From NCBI RefSeq assembly GCF_963259705.1, contig NC_081842.1, positions 181,540,349 to 181,604,348 of the forward strand: 64,000 nucleotides of DNA, written 5' to 3'. The translations under genes were made by a program, and so were the position numbers. Below are positions 54,548 to 64,000 of the stretch, piece by piece. Source of the stretch: Myotis daubentonii. Taxonomy: Eukaryota > Chordata > Mammalia > Chiroptera > Vespertilionidae. Under the pieces are notes generated by a model. That model saw nothing but the letters and a program-made list of their open reading frames with translations. It ran no database searches and had not been told where the DNA came from. How positions within the stretch are numbered: the stretch's first letter is position 1; each line of letters starts with the position of its first letter.

Positions 54548-55207
54548 TAATTGCTCTCTTTCTCCAATATTACTACTGTATTTTAAACAAAATTTTAGCA
54601 AACTGAAGCCAGTAACACATATAAAGTATTAGGTACCATGACCAAGTACAGTTTATCCCAGAATGCAAGTTGGTTTAACAGCTGAAAAGCAATTGAAGCA
54701 ATACACCATGTCAGTAGAATAAAAAACAAAACTACATGATCAAAATAGATGAAGAAAAATCATTTGACAAAAATCTAACACCCTTTCATGATAAAACACT
54801 CAACAAACTATAAATAAAAGGGAACTATCTCAACATAATAAAATCCATACATGAAAAACCCACAGGAACATCATACTTGATGGTGAAATATTAGAGGCTT
54901 TCTTCCAAAGATTGGGAATAAGACAAAGATGGCTACCATTGTTACCTCTATTCAACACAGCATTAGAGTTTCTAACCAGGGCAATTAGGCAAGAAAAATA
55001 AACAGAAGACATCCAGATTAGAAAGAAAAAAGTAAAACAACCTCTATTCACAGGTAATGTGATCTTATATATAGAAAGTCCTAAGAAATACACTAAAAGA
55101 ACATTAGATTTAATAAGCAAGTTTAAGGAGGTTATAGGTTACAAGATCAATGTATAAAATTCAATTGTATGGAAATAAAATTCGTTTTCAAGTAAACAAT
55201 TCAACCT

Positions 55208-55410
55208 CAGCCCTGGCCAGTATGGCTCAGTTGGTTGGGCAACATCCCATGCACCAAAAGTTTGTGGCCTCAGTCCCCAGTAGGGAACATGCAAGAGGCA
55301 GCTAATCAATATCTCACTCTCACATCCATGTTTCTCTCTCCCTCTCCTTCCCCCCCCTCCACAAATAAGTAAATAAATAATAAATAAAATAAAAAAGAAA
55401 TTATTTTTTT
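55208..55410 (+). mobile_element. Ves-family SINE, divergent variant
   Basis: 'gccctggccagtatggctca', 'gttggttgggcaacatccca', 'catgcaagaggcagctaatc' and a TAAATAAA-rich tail. Differs from other Ves copies in the region between the tRNA boxes. Target duplication not clear. Confidence 0.75.
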
Positions 55411-55680
55411 AAAAAGAAAACTCCATTTTTAGTAGCATCAAAAGAGTAAAATATTTAGGAATAAATTTAGCAAAATAAGTATAAGACTTGTACTTTGAAA
55501 ATTACAAAACACAGCTGAAAGAAGTTAAAGCTCTAAATAAATGGAAAAGCATCCCATGTTCATGGATCGAAAGACTTAATATTTTTTAAATGGCTATGCT
55601 CCACAAACTTGTCTACAGATTCAATGCAATCCCTATCAGAATCTCAGATGATTTCCTTGTAGAAACTGACAAGCTGATAT

Positions 55681-55688
<8 letters not shown>

Positions 55689-55742
<54 letters not shown>
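55689..55742. repeat. (TA)n microsatellite
   Basis: About 27 TA units within L1. Confidence 0.95.
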
Positions 55743-55745
<3 letters not shown>

Positions 55746-57244
55746 TAAAGGGACACACAATGGTCAAAGCAATCTTGAAAAGAACAAAGTTGGAGGACTC
55801 ACACTTTATTTTAAAACTTACTACAAAGGAACAGTAATCAAAAGGGTGTGGTATATGCATAAAGGTAGACAAATAGGTCATTGGAATAGAATTGAAATTT
55901 CAGAAGTAAACCTATGTTTACTTGATTTTTTACATTGGATGCAAGACCATTCAATGGGAGAAAGAATAGTCTTTTCAAAAATAGTATTGGAATGACTGGA
56001 TAGCCAAATGCAAAAGAATAAAATTACCTCACACCATGCACAAAAATTAACTCAAAATGGATCAAAAACCTAAATGTAAGAACTAGAACAATAAAATTCT
56101 TTGAAGAAAACAGTTGAAAAACCTCATGGCCTTGGATTTGGCAATGATGTCTTTGATATAACACCAAAAGCACTAGAAACAAAAGGAAAAAAAGATTAAT
56201 TGGACTTCATCAAAATGTAAAACTTTTATGCTTCAAAGAACACTACCAAAATGTGAAAATATAACACACAGAATAGGAGAAAATATTCGCAAATTATACA
56301 CCGAGTAAAGAACTTGGACCTAGAATATAAAAGAACTCTTACAACTTAATAAAAGCATAACTCAATTCAAAAAGGACCAAAGGACTTGAATAGACATTTC
56401 TCCAAAGAAGATATACAATTGACCAATAAGCACATAAACAGATGCTTAACATCATTAGCAGGGAAATCAAAACCAGAAGATACCACTTCACACCCACTAG
56501 GATAGCTAAAATCAAAACATCAGCTTATAATAAATATAAGTAATATTATAATAAATATCAGAGAAGATGTGGAGAAATCAGAGCACTCATATACTGCTGG
56601 TGGGAATGTAAAATGGCTAGGCTACTTTGAAAACAATTTGGCAGTTCCTCAAAAAGTTAAACATAGAGTTGACATTACACCCAACAGTTCCACTCTTAGG
56701 TATACTAGTATATCCAAGAGATTAAAATTGATGTCCACACCAAAAAATTCACATAAATGGTTATAGTAGCATTATTCACAATACTCAAATGGTAGTAACA
56801 ACTCAAATGTCCATTATTAATGGGTAAGCAAAATGTGGTATGTCCATATAATAAAATATTATTCAGCCATAAAATGGAATAAAGTACTGATACATTCTAC
56901 ACAACATGGACAAAGCTTGAAAATAGTATACTAAGTAAAATAAGCCAGACAAAAAAAAGACCACATATTATAAGATTCCACTTACATGAAGTTTCTAGAA
57001 TAGGAAAAGCTACAGAGACAGAAAGTTGATTAGTGGTAGTTTGCTCAGCACTGGGGGGAATGAGGAGAAAGAAGAGGGATAGTTAAAATGTATGGGCATT
57101 CTTTCTTAATGATAAAGATGTTCTAAAAATGACTGTGGTGATAGTTACACATATCTATGAATATACTAAAAACCACTGTACACTTTAAATGGGTGAACTG
57201 TATGGTATATGAATTACATCTCAATAAAGCTATTTAAACCCTCC

Positions 57245-57247
<3 letters not shown>

Positions 57248-57288
<41 letters not shown>
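57248..57288 (+). repeat. (CA)n microsatellite at L1 3' end
   Basis: About 20 CA units in the position of the L1 tail. Confidence 0.95.
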
Positions 57289-57289
<1 letters not shown>

Positions 57290-57290
<1 letters not shown>

Positions 57291-58339
57291 TTGGTATAGC
57301 TGTTGATGCCAATTTTCTGGTGGTTATTTTTATTATTTTTTATCATATATGATGGATATGGCTTCGCATCCATAAAAATCTGGTACATTAAATATCATTT
57401 TACTTTATTTTTGAAACAAATTAAATCTCACCTCAACCCTCATTTGTGAAAGTATTGAGATGTCAAATTATAATGTTCATGTATGCAACTATCACCACAA
57501 TCAATGTGAGAACATTTTCATTATAATTAGGGTTCCCTCCCCTGCAACAGGAGAGATTTATACAAGTTGCATGGTCTTCTGCAGTCTAGAACATCAGGAA
57601 GGGCTCTCTGCCTTGGTCTGTACTAGTTAACACTGAGAAGATCACAGTCTGAGCCTGCACAGGCTAAGGTCCTCTGAGTGAAGGTTGTTTGCTACTTCTC
57701 TTACCTGCTAGAGATTGGGGGATTTTGTGAAAGCTGGAAATCCTGGGGGCCCAGGCAGTCATTTCTCTTTGACCTCTTTCTATTTCCTGAGGCACTGTGA
57801 GGCAGCTGGGCATTCCTGGAATCTGCAAAATACTAACCTCTTCCTAATTTTGCAAAATCTTCTTCTCTGTCAAGGTCTACTCCTTTTACCCCTATCTCAA
57901 AATACTCTCCATCTTCTTCCCTTCTATGGGATTTCTGATTCCAGCAAGGATAGCTCTGCTTGTTTAAGACCATCCCTCTTACTGAGAACAACTAGACAAG
58001 CTGGGCAGAGCAGAAGAAATATCTGTTTGAAGGCACTGGAAAGTTTTTAAACAAATTTGAAAGTTTCAAGTTCTCTTCAAGCAAGAAATTGAAGGGCCAA
58101 ATTCCAAGGAGAACAAGAAAGTACAAAGAGGCTAGCCCATTGTTTAGCAATGCCTTTCCCTTTGCTACATTCGCTGAGTCTTAGCAACCAAGAGGGCAAG
58201 AGGCTAAGGAGAGCTTTGGGTAGCCTTAGGGAACTGAGATGAAAAAAAAATGGAGATCAAAGGCCACTAAAGAGGAGGTACCATGGTAAACACCCCAAGC
58301 TTTCATTTGGTATGGTAATCTGTTACATTGGTGACCCCG
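57290..58339. other. Mostly unannotated stretch
   Basis: 57460-57530 ('gcaactatcaccacaatcaa') is probably an old antisense L1 piece. The rest is unassigned. Confidence 0.3.
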
Positions 58340-58770
58340 CAATGAACCATACCTCCCAGTATTTATGCCTCCCAGTGGTCACTCTTTACATTGGCTTTAG
58401 GCTTGGCCATGTGATTTGTTTTTTATCAATAGTACCACAATAAAAGTACACAAAGAGAGATTTGATAAGCACTCATCCATGAGGTTTTGTACTTTTGGAA
58501 TTCTTCTTGGAACCCAACCTCCATCCTTAAGGAAATCCAGATTATCCAAATGTAGAGTTAGGTCACATGAAGAAGTCCTGGAAGATGGGCTATTATGTGG
58601 AGAGAGAGGTCATGTGGAAGAGCACCAAAATACCCCCAGTCAAGCTCTTAGGTGAATGCATCTCAACACCAAATGGAGCAGAACTGTCCAGTCAACCTAG
58701 AGAATTATGAAAAATAATATATCATTGTTGTTTTAAGCCACATGTATTGGGATGGTTTGAAATATAGCAA
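58340..58770 (+). repeat. ERVL-MaLR (MLT1-like) LTR
   Basis: 'tttggaattcttcttggaac', 'agagaggtcatgtggaagag' and 'ttgttgttttaagccacatg' with 'tattgggatggttt' match the 3' half of MLT1-type LTRs. Confidence 0.65.
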
Positions 58771-58816
58771 ACAAACAAATAAATAAACAAATAAATAAAA
58801 CAAACAAATAAATAAA
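58768..58816 (+). repeat. AAAC/AAAT simple repeat
   Basis: Alternating CAAA and TAAA units directly after the LTR. Confidence 0.9.
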
Positions 58817-59498
58817 TGTTGGAACCCTAAAGAATGCTAGGAGTAAGGGTACACCAAACATAGACCAAGCCTTACAAAAACTGAGGTCTTGTTTCAAAAA
58901 AAACTTAATCCTTTATTGGATTAATTTGCTCATCATCCCTACTCCCAATTTTCCACCAGAAGCTAAAATAAATCATCTTGTAAGGAAGACAACATCATCT
59001 AGAACCTCAGGTCATCTATATAGTTTTTAAACAATATACAATGCCCAGAATTTTTTTAAAAATTATGCTTACAAAAATATAAGATTTGACTGGGAGTCAA
59101 GAGAAAAATCAGACAATAGAAACACAACCACAAGAGATCCAGATATGGAAGTTATCAGACACAGATTATAAAATAACTGGTTAATATGCTCAATAAATTA
59201 AATGACAAGATAAAGAGTTTCAGCACACATGTGGAAGTTTTAGAATTAGAGTGAAATTATGGAGCATAAATATGCAATAGCTGAAACTAAGAAGTCGACA
59301 GACAGACTTAACAGCAGATAAGATGTAGCTAAAAACAGAATTTGTGAACTGTAAGGCAGAACAGAAAAAATCCAAACTTCAGCACAGTCAAAAGACTAAA
59401 AAAATAAACAAGCATAAGAGTCAGATATGACTCAGTGAGAAGAGCCTCACATTCACATAGAAGTCCCAAATGGAGAGGAGAGAGAGAATAAAATGGAA

Positions 59499-59824
59499 TC
59501 CTATATAATAAAAGCCTAATATGCAAATCTACCAAATGGTGGAATGACCGGTCACTATGACGTGTACTGACCACCAGGTGGCAGATGCTCAATGCAGGAG
59601 CTGCCTCCTGGCGGTCAGTGCGCTCCCATAGAGGGAGCGCTGCTCAGCCAGAAGCCAGACTCACAGCTGGCAAGTGCAGCGGCAGAGGCAGGAGCCTCTC
59701 CTGCCTCTGCTGCAGGCAGACATTCCCTCAAGGGGTCCCAGGCTGCAAGAGGGCACTGGCCAGGTTGGGGGACAAACCCCCCCCCCCGCCCCCAATGCAC
59801 AAATGCCATGCACTGGGCCTCTAG
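59499..59824 (+). mobile_element. HeliBat-type Helitron, subtype A, 326 bp
   Basis: Begins TCCTATATAATAAAAGCCTA after A and ends with GCACAAATGCCATGC, then ACTGGGCCTCTAG (59821-59824) and T. It abuts the TTAA of a piggyBac MITE. CTCF-like inverted pair at 59568-59586 and 59599-59617. Confidence 0.93.
59568..59586 (+). promoter_or_regulatory. CTCF-core-like motif inside Helitron
   Basis: TGACCACCAGGTGGCAGAT matches CCASYAGRKGGCRS fully. The inverted partner (59599-59617) has CCGCCAG and one further mismatch. Confidence 0.5.
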
Positions 59825-59828
59825 TTAA

Positions 59829-60124
59829 CCCCTAGAGTGTCAGGGAGCGCAATCGTGCTCCTCTTGTCTTTCGCCAAAAGTGCCAGGAGCGCTATCGCAC
59901 TCCTCCTGCAGTGTCCAGTTCTAAGTCTGCTTTTTTTTTAGTGATGATGTTATTGCTAAATGTGTTAATTCTTGCTGTGAAGATGATGATTTTGTGGAAG
60001 ATATTGAATATGTAACTTCATTTACTTGCGATTCATAATTTTTTTCCTAAACTGCTGTAAAATCAGCAAAAATGCCTTGGCAATTTTAGCATAGTTCCTA
60101 GGACATTGGTTGGCACTCAAAGGA
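59829..60124 (+). mobile_element. piggyBac-type MITE, 296 bp
   Basis: Flanked by TTAA on both sides (59825-59828, 60125-60128), the piggyBac target site. Ends CCCCTAGAGTGTCAG and TTGGCACTCAAAGGA are imperfect inverted repeats. The left side has two subterminal hairpin-like copies (GGAGCGCAATCGTGCTCC, GGAGCGCTATCGCACTCC). The middle (59940-60040) reads as an acidic peptide (DDVIAKCVN, EDDDFVEDIE), resembling a transposase N-terminal scrap. Bats of this family are known to have had recent piggyBac activity. Confidence 0.85.
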
Positions 60125-60335
60125 TTAATATATAAAGAAATAATGGCCAAGGATTTTCCAAGCTAATGAAGATTTCAAGTCACATATTCAAGAAACTTTA
60201 CAAACTCCATTAAAGATAAGTAAAAAGAAAACCAACCCTAAACACATTACAGTAAAATGGCCAGAAACCAAGAAAAAAAAAAGACAAAATATTGTAGATT
60301 GGATAAGAAAACAAAACTCAATTCTTTTTTTTCGG

Positions 60336-60585
60336 GGTGGGGGGAGGATATTATTAATAATGTTTTTCTACTTGTCTGAATCACTTCAAAATAAAATGCT
60401 TTAAACAAAGAAGCTTATTTCTTTTTTCCTCTATCCCCTACCCAGCCTCTTTGGCAACTATCAGATTAGTCTCTATATCTATGGGTCTGTTTTTCTTTGT
60501 TTGTTCATTTGTTTTGTTTTATAGATTCCACATGTAAGTGAACTCATATGTTATGCCTTTCTCTGTCTGATTTATTTTTACTTAG
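60336..60585 (-). mobile_element. L1 3' UTR fragment (antisense)
   Basis: 'gcctctttggcaactatcag', 'tctatatctatgggtctgtt' and 'tagattccacatgtaagtga' are antisense L1 3' UTR landmarks. Confidence 0.75.
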
Positions 60586-60664
60586 AAAATACTCAATTCT
60601 TCATTTCAAAGTGATTACCTTTTACTTAGAAAATACTCAATTCTTCATTTCAAAGTGATTACCT
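60577..60664 (+). repeat. Perfect 44-bp tandem duplication
   Basis: 60577-60620 and 60621-60664 are identical, starting TTTACTTAGAAAATACTC. Identity suggests a recent event. Confidence 0.95.
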
Positions 60665-60709
60665 AGGGAGGCTGATTGGTCTTGTCTCCTAACTGGATTC
60701 TCCACCTTT

Positions 60710-61310
60710 ATTCTTCCTCCCCTCTAGAGCATTCTCTACACTCAGTAGGTCAAGCTAAAATTTAAATATGATCACCTCTCTCCTCTATAGAAATGTTTCA
60801 GTGGCTTCCCATTCTCTCAGAATAAAGTTCGAACTTCTTATCACAGTTTAAGTGCCCACCTCAGATCTGATCTCTACCTTTCTAGATTTCTTTCTCACGA
60901 CTACCTCTCTAGTACTCTACACTCAAGCCATACTTCACTGGCTATTCATTCCTCTGAACTGCTTTCCTCTCCCCCACTTCAGGGTCTCTGTGTATGCTGT
61001 TCCTGTTCTTTGGTACTCACTCCCCTCATCTCATATTCCCTTTCCTGGGTTTCCTACTTTCTGTCAGGTTATAGTTTAAATATCATTTCCTCTTGGAAAC
61101 TTTCCAGAATTCGTAGACAGGGTAATTTATACCACAGAGGGCAAGAAATTTTCTCCTTATATCCCGAAATATCCCTATCAAAGTACCTATCACACTTTAT
61201 GATTACTGCTTACTTGTGTATCTCCCTGTAAAGACTGTCAGTTCTAAAAGGGAAGAAATCATGTATGTCTTGCTCACAGTTGTCTCCCTAGTCTTCAGCC
61301 TGGCTCAAAA
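60710..61310 (+). repeat. L2 3' region
   Basis: 'tttcagtggcttcccattct', 'agaataaagttcgaacttct', 'gggtctctgtgtatgctgtt' and 'cctagtcttcagcctggctc' in L2 order. It is terminated by a Ves SINE in the tail. Confidence 0.65.
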
Positions 61311-61320
61311 AACAAAACAG

Positions 61321-61505
61321 CCCTGACTGGTTTGGCTCAGTGGATAAAGTGATGGCCTGCGGACTGAAGGGTCCCAGGTTCAATTCCAGTCAAGGGCATG
61401 TACCTTGGTTGCAGGCACATCAATGTTTCTAACTCTCTGTCCCTCTCCCTTCCTCTCTGTAAAAAAAAATAAATAAATAAAATAAAATATATTTTTAAAA
61501 AAACA
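61321..61505 (+). mobile_element. Ves SINE with internal deletion
   Basis: Head and tail are Ves consensus, but the segment between 'gttgcaggcacatc' and 'aatgtttctaactctctgtc' (normally about 50 bp with GCAGGAGGCAGCTGATCGAT) is missing. Confidence 0.88.
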
Positions 61506-61509
61506 CTCA

Positions 61510-62850
61510 ATAAATATTTTTAAAATTATTTATATTAGAAAATCCTCATATCTTATCTTCAAGACAGTCCATCACACCTCTCTTGTAGACCTAGCTATTT
61601 TTTTTTCTCTTCTAGAAGCTTCTAGGGAAGGGTACATGTGAATTGGCTATGCTTTACTTTCTTTGTTCTCTTAACATTTTCAAGATTTTGCTGCAATGAA
61701 GATAAATACAAAGCAAAAAATAAATTAGAAAATGTAAGTGAAAGTATAAATAGTCGTACCATATTCCCCTCCCCTGCTATACCAATCCCAGAGTGTTTAT
61801 ACTTGCTTTCTTACATGCAAAAAAGTGTGATTATTCTACTTGTATCCTCAAATGACACTCTGGCTTTTTAGTCACTCCAGCATCCAGTTCACAAATGGCC
61901 TTCCTTGTTTTTTGTAGCCTTGGTGGCTCCTTTCCAATTTTTATCACGGAGTTTGTTTTTCTCTGCTTCCTTCTCTGCTTCCTCTTCTCAGCTCAGCACA
62001 GCTTCCTCTGTCATGTTCTATAAACCTGCCACTGTTGATGAGTCTTTTTATGTGCCATCTGAATTGGTCGGCTCTGTCTCATTATCCCGTGGGTTCTATT
62101 TTGAATCTTAGTGGCAAACAATTTTTTCTTTACTTGTTCCTTTCTCTCCCCTTGCAGCTCATTTCTTAATTTGGTCACTTAATTAACTTTTCATTTGACA
62201 AAACCGAATGCCACCACTTTGCCATCATCAAATTTTGTCTGCTTTGTTTTCTGTTTGCATTACCACTGCCAAGAACCGTATCTGGCACCTGCTCCAGACT
62301 CAGTACCTATTTGTTGAGTACATTAAATGCCTTGGCATGTACTCTATGACAGGCTGCTTGGGTTGATTTAGATTACCTTTGCTCTTCATGTGCCACAGAT
62401 AAATGTTTAAAACATCATTGAGTACCTAAAACTTGATGACACAGTAAAATTTCACTCCAATATAAATGCTGTGACCTGATCCAATTATAGGCATTCTTCC
62501 TTCGTAGGTTTTTTGTTGTTGTCCAGAAATGTTAAGAAGAATAATTTATTTGCATGTAGAAACTAAGAGACTTTATACTCCCTTTGAATATTAAGCCTAG
62601 TCTTTGGTCTATTACCCAACCTTTAATCAGAACAATGAATACAGTTACTTCATCTAAATGTAAACAACAGGGAGAAGTTCACCCTCTAAATCAAATCGCT
62701 GGTGTTTATAATAAACATGGGTAGCAAGTACCAAGCAAGAAGGGCTCATGGTCCAGGGGAAAAGCTGCTAACAGAGAAAATTTCTCAGTACTGCTACTCA
62801 TTTAAGATTTGGGATAGTGGAGATTTTAGTGACTGCTCAGTTGGCAATGC
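61510..62850. other. Mostly unannotated stretch
   Basis: 62240-62335 has a weak L2-tail similarity. No exon or young repeat recognised. Confidence 0.3.
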
Positions 62851-62867
62851 GGGGGGGGGGGGGGGGG
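62851..62867 (+). repeat. Poly(G) run of 17
   Basis: Uninterrupted G tract. Confidence 0.9.
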
Positions 62868-63004
62868 TTGATGGGATTTTTTAAAAAAAGGTTAGCTGGT
62901 GAGATGAACTAAATTAGCAAGTAGTAATGAGATAAGGAAAAGGCATCATGACTTTGGGAGAGGGTAAGAAAGGAACCTAGGATTAGCATGAATTAAAGGA
63001 AATT

Positions 63005-63019
63005 GGGGGGGGGGGGGGG
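63005..63019 (+). repeat. Poly(G) run of 15
   Basis: Uninterrupted G tract, 137 bases after the previous one. Confidence 0.9.
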
Positions 63020-63399
63020 TCAGGTATAGCAAGGGCCAGAGCTTAGCCTTAGATGGTGGAGTCAAGGGGCTGGAGACAGGGCCCTTGAGCTCTAATGCTA
63101 ATGGTGGCGAGAGCAAGCAGAGAGCGCGATGGGGAGAGGATTGCTCCCGGACTCAAAGGGCGGCAGTGGAGGGACTCCTGAGCCCACGGCTGCTGCGCCT
63201 GGAGGGCGGCCAGCATCAGGTGCGGGCAGGCTGTGGCTGGGGAGGGGGCTGCGGGTTTCCTAGACAGCACCGAGGGCGAGGGTTAAGGCTGTAGCAGGCA
63301 CTTCAGGCTCTCAGGGGGCGTTCATTCGGGTTTGGTGGCCACTCAGTGTTGGATGGGAAACTCAGTGAAGGGTGGGATTTCATTTCAAGCGGCTTAGGG

Positions 63400-63981
63400 T
63401 GATTTCGGAGAGATGGAGGGGCATGGGTCAGTTACGGGGGTACAATTCAGCTCGGGCGGGTGGACGCGCCGGGTCCGGGCATGTCGCCGTGGGGTGTATG
63501 TCAGCAGCGGGGCAGGTGGATTCCTCTGCACCAGGCGTGCCAGGCGGGGCTGGAGGTCGCGGCGGGTGAATGGCGTTCAGGACGCGGTGTCAAGCCGGGG
63601 CTCCGGCGGTGCGGGTGCGAGGCGGGGGCAGCCGCGGCCCCCGGGTCCTCGGCTCGCGGCTCGGCGGGCGCTCCGGCTGCCGGGGAGCCTGTGGCTGGAG
63701 ACATGGGCGCGCGGCGCGGCGACGACGGAGGACCCTCCCTCGCCTCCGCCCGGGCCTCGCGACGGCCCTTTCCCAGTAGAGACGCTTTTCGGCGCGGCAC
63801 CTCCCTTCGCTCCTTTAAGCAAAAAAAAAAAAAAAAAAAAAAAAATCACCTCCAACCTTTCCCGTGAACCCCGAGCCTGGGGCCACTTCCGGGAGCGGAG
63901 GCGCGGCCCCGCGGGCGGAGGCGGAGGCGGAGGCGGAGGCGCGGGCGGCGGCGGGGGAGGGGAGGGGAGGCGGAGGCCAAC
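63400..63981 (+). promoter_or_regulatory. CpG island promoter, TATA-less, with poly(dA) tract
   Basis: CpG density rises sharply from about 63440. Seen within it: a 25-base A run (63821-63845), an ETS-type ACTTCCGG (63885-63892), GGGCGG and GGCGGA repeats (63912-63942) and a GGGGAGGGGAGG tract. No TATA box. A YY1-type motif overlaps the likely start codon. This layout is typical of housekeeping-gene promoters. Transcription start is not determinable by eye. Confidence 0.8.
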
Positions 63982-63989
63982 ATGGCGGC
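63978..63989 (+). promoter_or_regulatory. YY1-type motif overlapping the start codon
   Basis: CCAACATGGCGG(C) fits the YY1 consensus AANATGGCGNC; in many mammalian housekeeping genes this motif overlaps the initiator ATG. Confidence 0.6.
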
Positions 63990-64000
63990 GCGCAGGGCTG
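63982..64000 (+). CDS. Probable start of a host gene, cut by window edge
   Basis: ATG at 63982 in a good start context, within the CpG island. The six visible codons read MAARRA. The window ends here, so identity cannot be decided; many human proteins begin with MAA and Ala/Arg-rich residues. The direction (plus) is supported by the YY1-ATG overlap and by the promoter layout upstream. If the ATG is instead upstream of a different start, this would be 5' UTR. Confidence 0.55.

Larger units (their letters stand above)
54560..57240 (+). mobile_element. L1 remnant: ORF2 reverse-transcriptase region to 3' end
   Basis: About 2.7 kb of decayed L1 starting within ORF2 and reaching the 3' end ('attacatctcaataaagcta'). 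Blocks include 'ccatgtcagtagaataaaaa', 'gatgtggagaaatcagagca', 'ctgctggtgggaatgtaaaa' and 'ataaaatattattcagccat'. Many stops and frameshifts. Interrupted by a SINE (55208-55410) and a TA repeat (55689-55742). Dead element. Confidence 0.85.
59040..60335 (+). mobile_element. Old L1 ORF1-region remnant, split by Helitron and piggyBac MITE
   Basis: 'ggaagttatcagacacagat', 'ttaaatgacaagataaagag' before, and 'gaagatttcaagtcacatat', 'acattacagtaaaatggcca' after the insertions, follow the ORF1 region of old L1s. No frame survives. Confidence 0.65.

Noticed and set aside
63460..63867. A 135-codon open frame in the CpG island, and overlapping antisense frames
   Set aside because: Low stop-codon frequency in GC-rich DNA gives such frames by chance; it ends in a lysine run encoded by the poly(A) tract, and no domain is visible.
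63982..64000. Naming the gene at the right edge from its first residues
   Set aside because: Only six codons are visible and several unrelated proteins start similarly; naming would be a guess.

Overview
The window is mammalian nuclear DNA, almost certainly from a vespertilionid (vesper) bat. The evidence is the combination of repeat families. There are eleven non-autonomous Helitrons of the HeliBat type, with 5' TC plus an AT-rich end, and a 3' palindrome followed by CTAG, inserted between A and T. There are nine tRNA-derived SINEs of the Ves type, a SPIN hAT element with an intact 8-bp target duplication, a piggyBac MITE flanked by TTAA, and three half-L1 (HAL1) elements that carry ORF1 but no ORF2. 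No tRNA, rRNA or multi-exon host gene could be supported. The only host gene signal is at the extreme right edge: a CpG-rich, TATA-less promoter and the first codons of a plus-strand gene starting at 63982.

Layout. 1-10 kb: old repeats (MIR, L2, MLT1-like LTR, L1 3' end) with two abutting Helitrons at 2041-2585. 10-14 kb: HAL1 copy 1, with a 1.04-kb Helitron inserted in its tail. 15-19 kb: decayed L1 DNA with another Helitron and a 20-base G run. 21-27 kb: L2/MIR background, two Helitrons, a Ves inside a MIR. 28-31.3 kb: a stack of DNA transposons (hAT, SPIN) followed by HAL1 copy 2 (minus strand). 33-41 kb: old L1/L2 and unclassified repeats, an 85-bp local duplication, a 222-bp MER5-like palindrome and long compound microsatellites. 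41-43.3 kb: three Helitrons in the same orientation. 44.6-48.9 kb: the most interesting object. 52-62 kb: Helitrons, Ves SINEs, a 2.7-kb L1, a piggyBac MITE. 63.4-64 kb: CpG island promoter.

Main discovery candidate. From 44644 to 48862 lies one unit flanked by a perfect 16-bp duplication (44628-44643 and 48863-48878) at an L1-endonuclease-like TT/AAGA site. It starts at the predicted transcription start (start of R) of a betaretrovirus-like LTR. It then runs through R-U5, a lysine-tRNA primer binding site, a gag-remnant leader, a polypurine tract, a complete 731-bp LTR, 377 bp of foreign flank and a whole HAL1 with an open 282-codon ORF1, and ends in poly(A). This is best explained as a single retrocopy of a chimeric LTR-initiated ERV-to-HAL1 read-through RNA, mobilised by L1-type target-primed reverse transcription.

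Second candidate. One HeliBat subtype carries, just inside its 5' end, close matches to the CTCF core motif, often as an inverted pair. At least five copies here have a full consensus-quality match, which makes these Helitrons a plausible dispersal vehicle for CTCF motifs in bats. A second Helitron subtype carries YY1-like and octamer-like motifs and an internal GC-rich palindrome.

Third. The three HAL1 ORF1 copies differ in their coiled coil by exact multiples of seven residues.

All repeat family names come from recognising consensus features by eye; boundaries of ancient repeats (MIR, L2, old L1, MLT1-like) are approximate.
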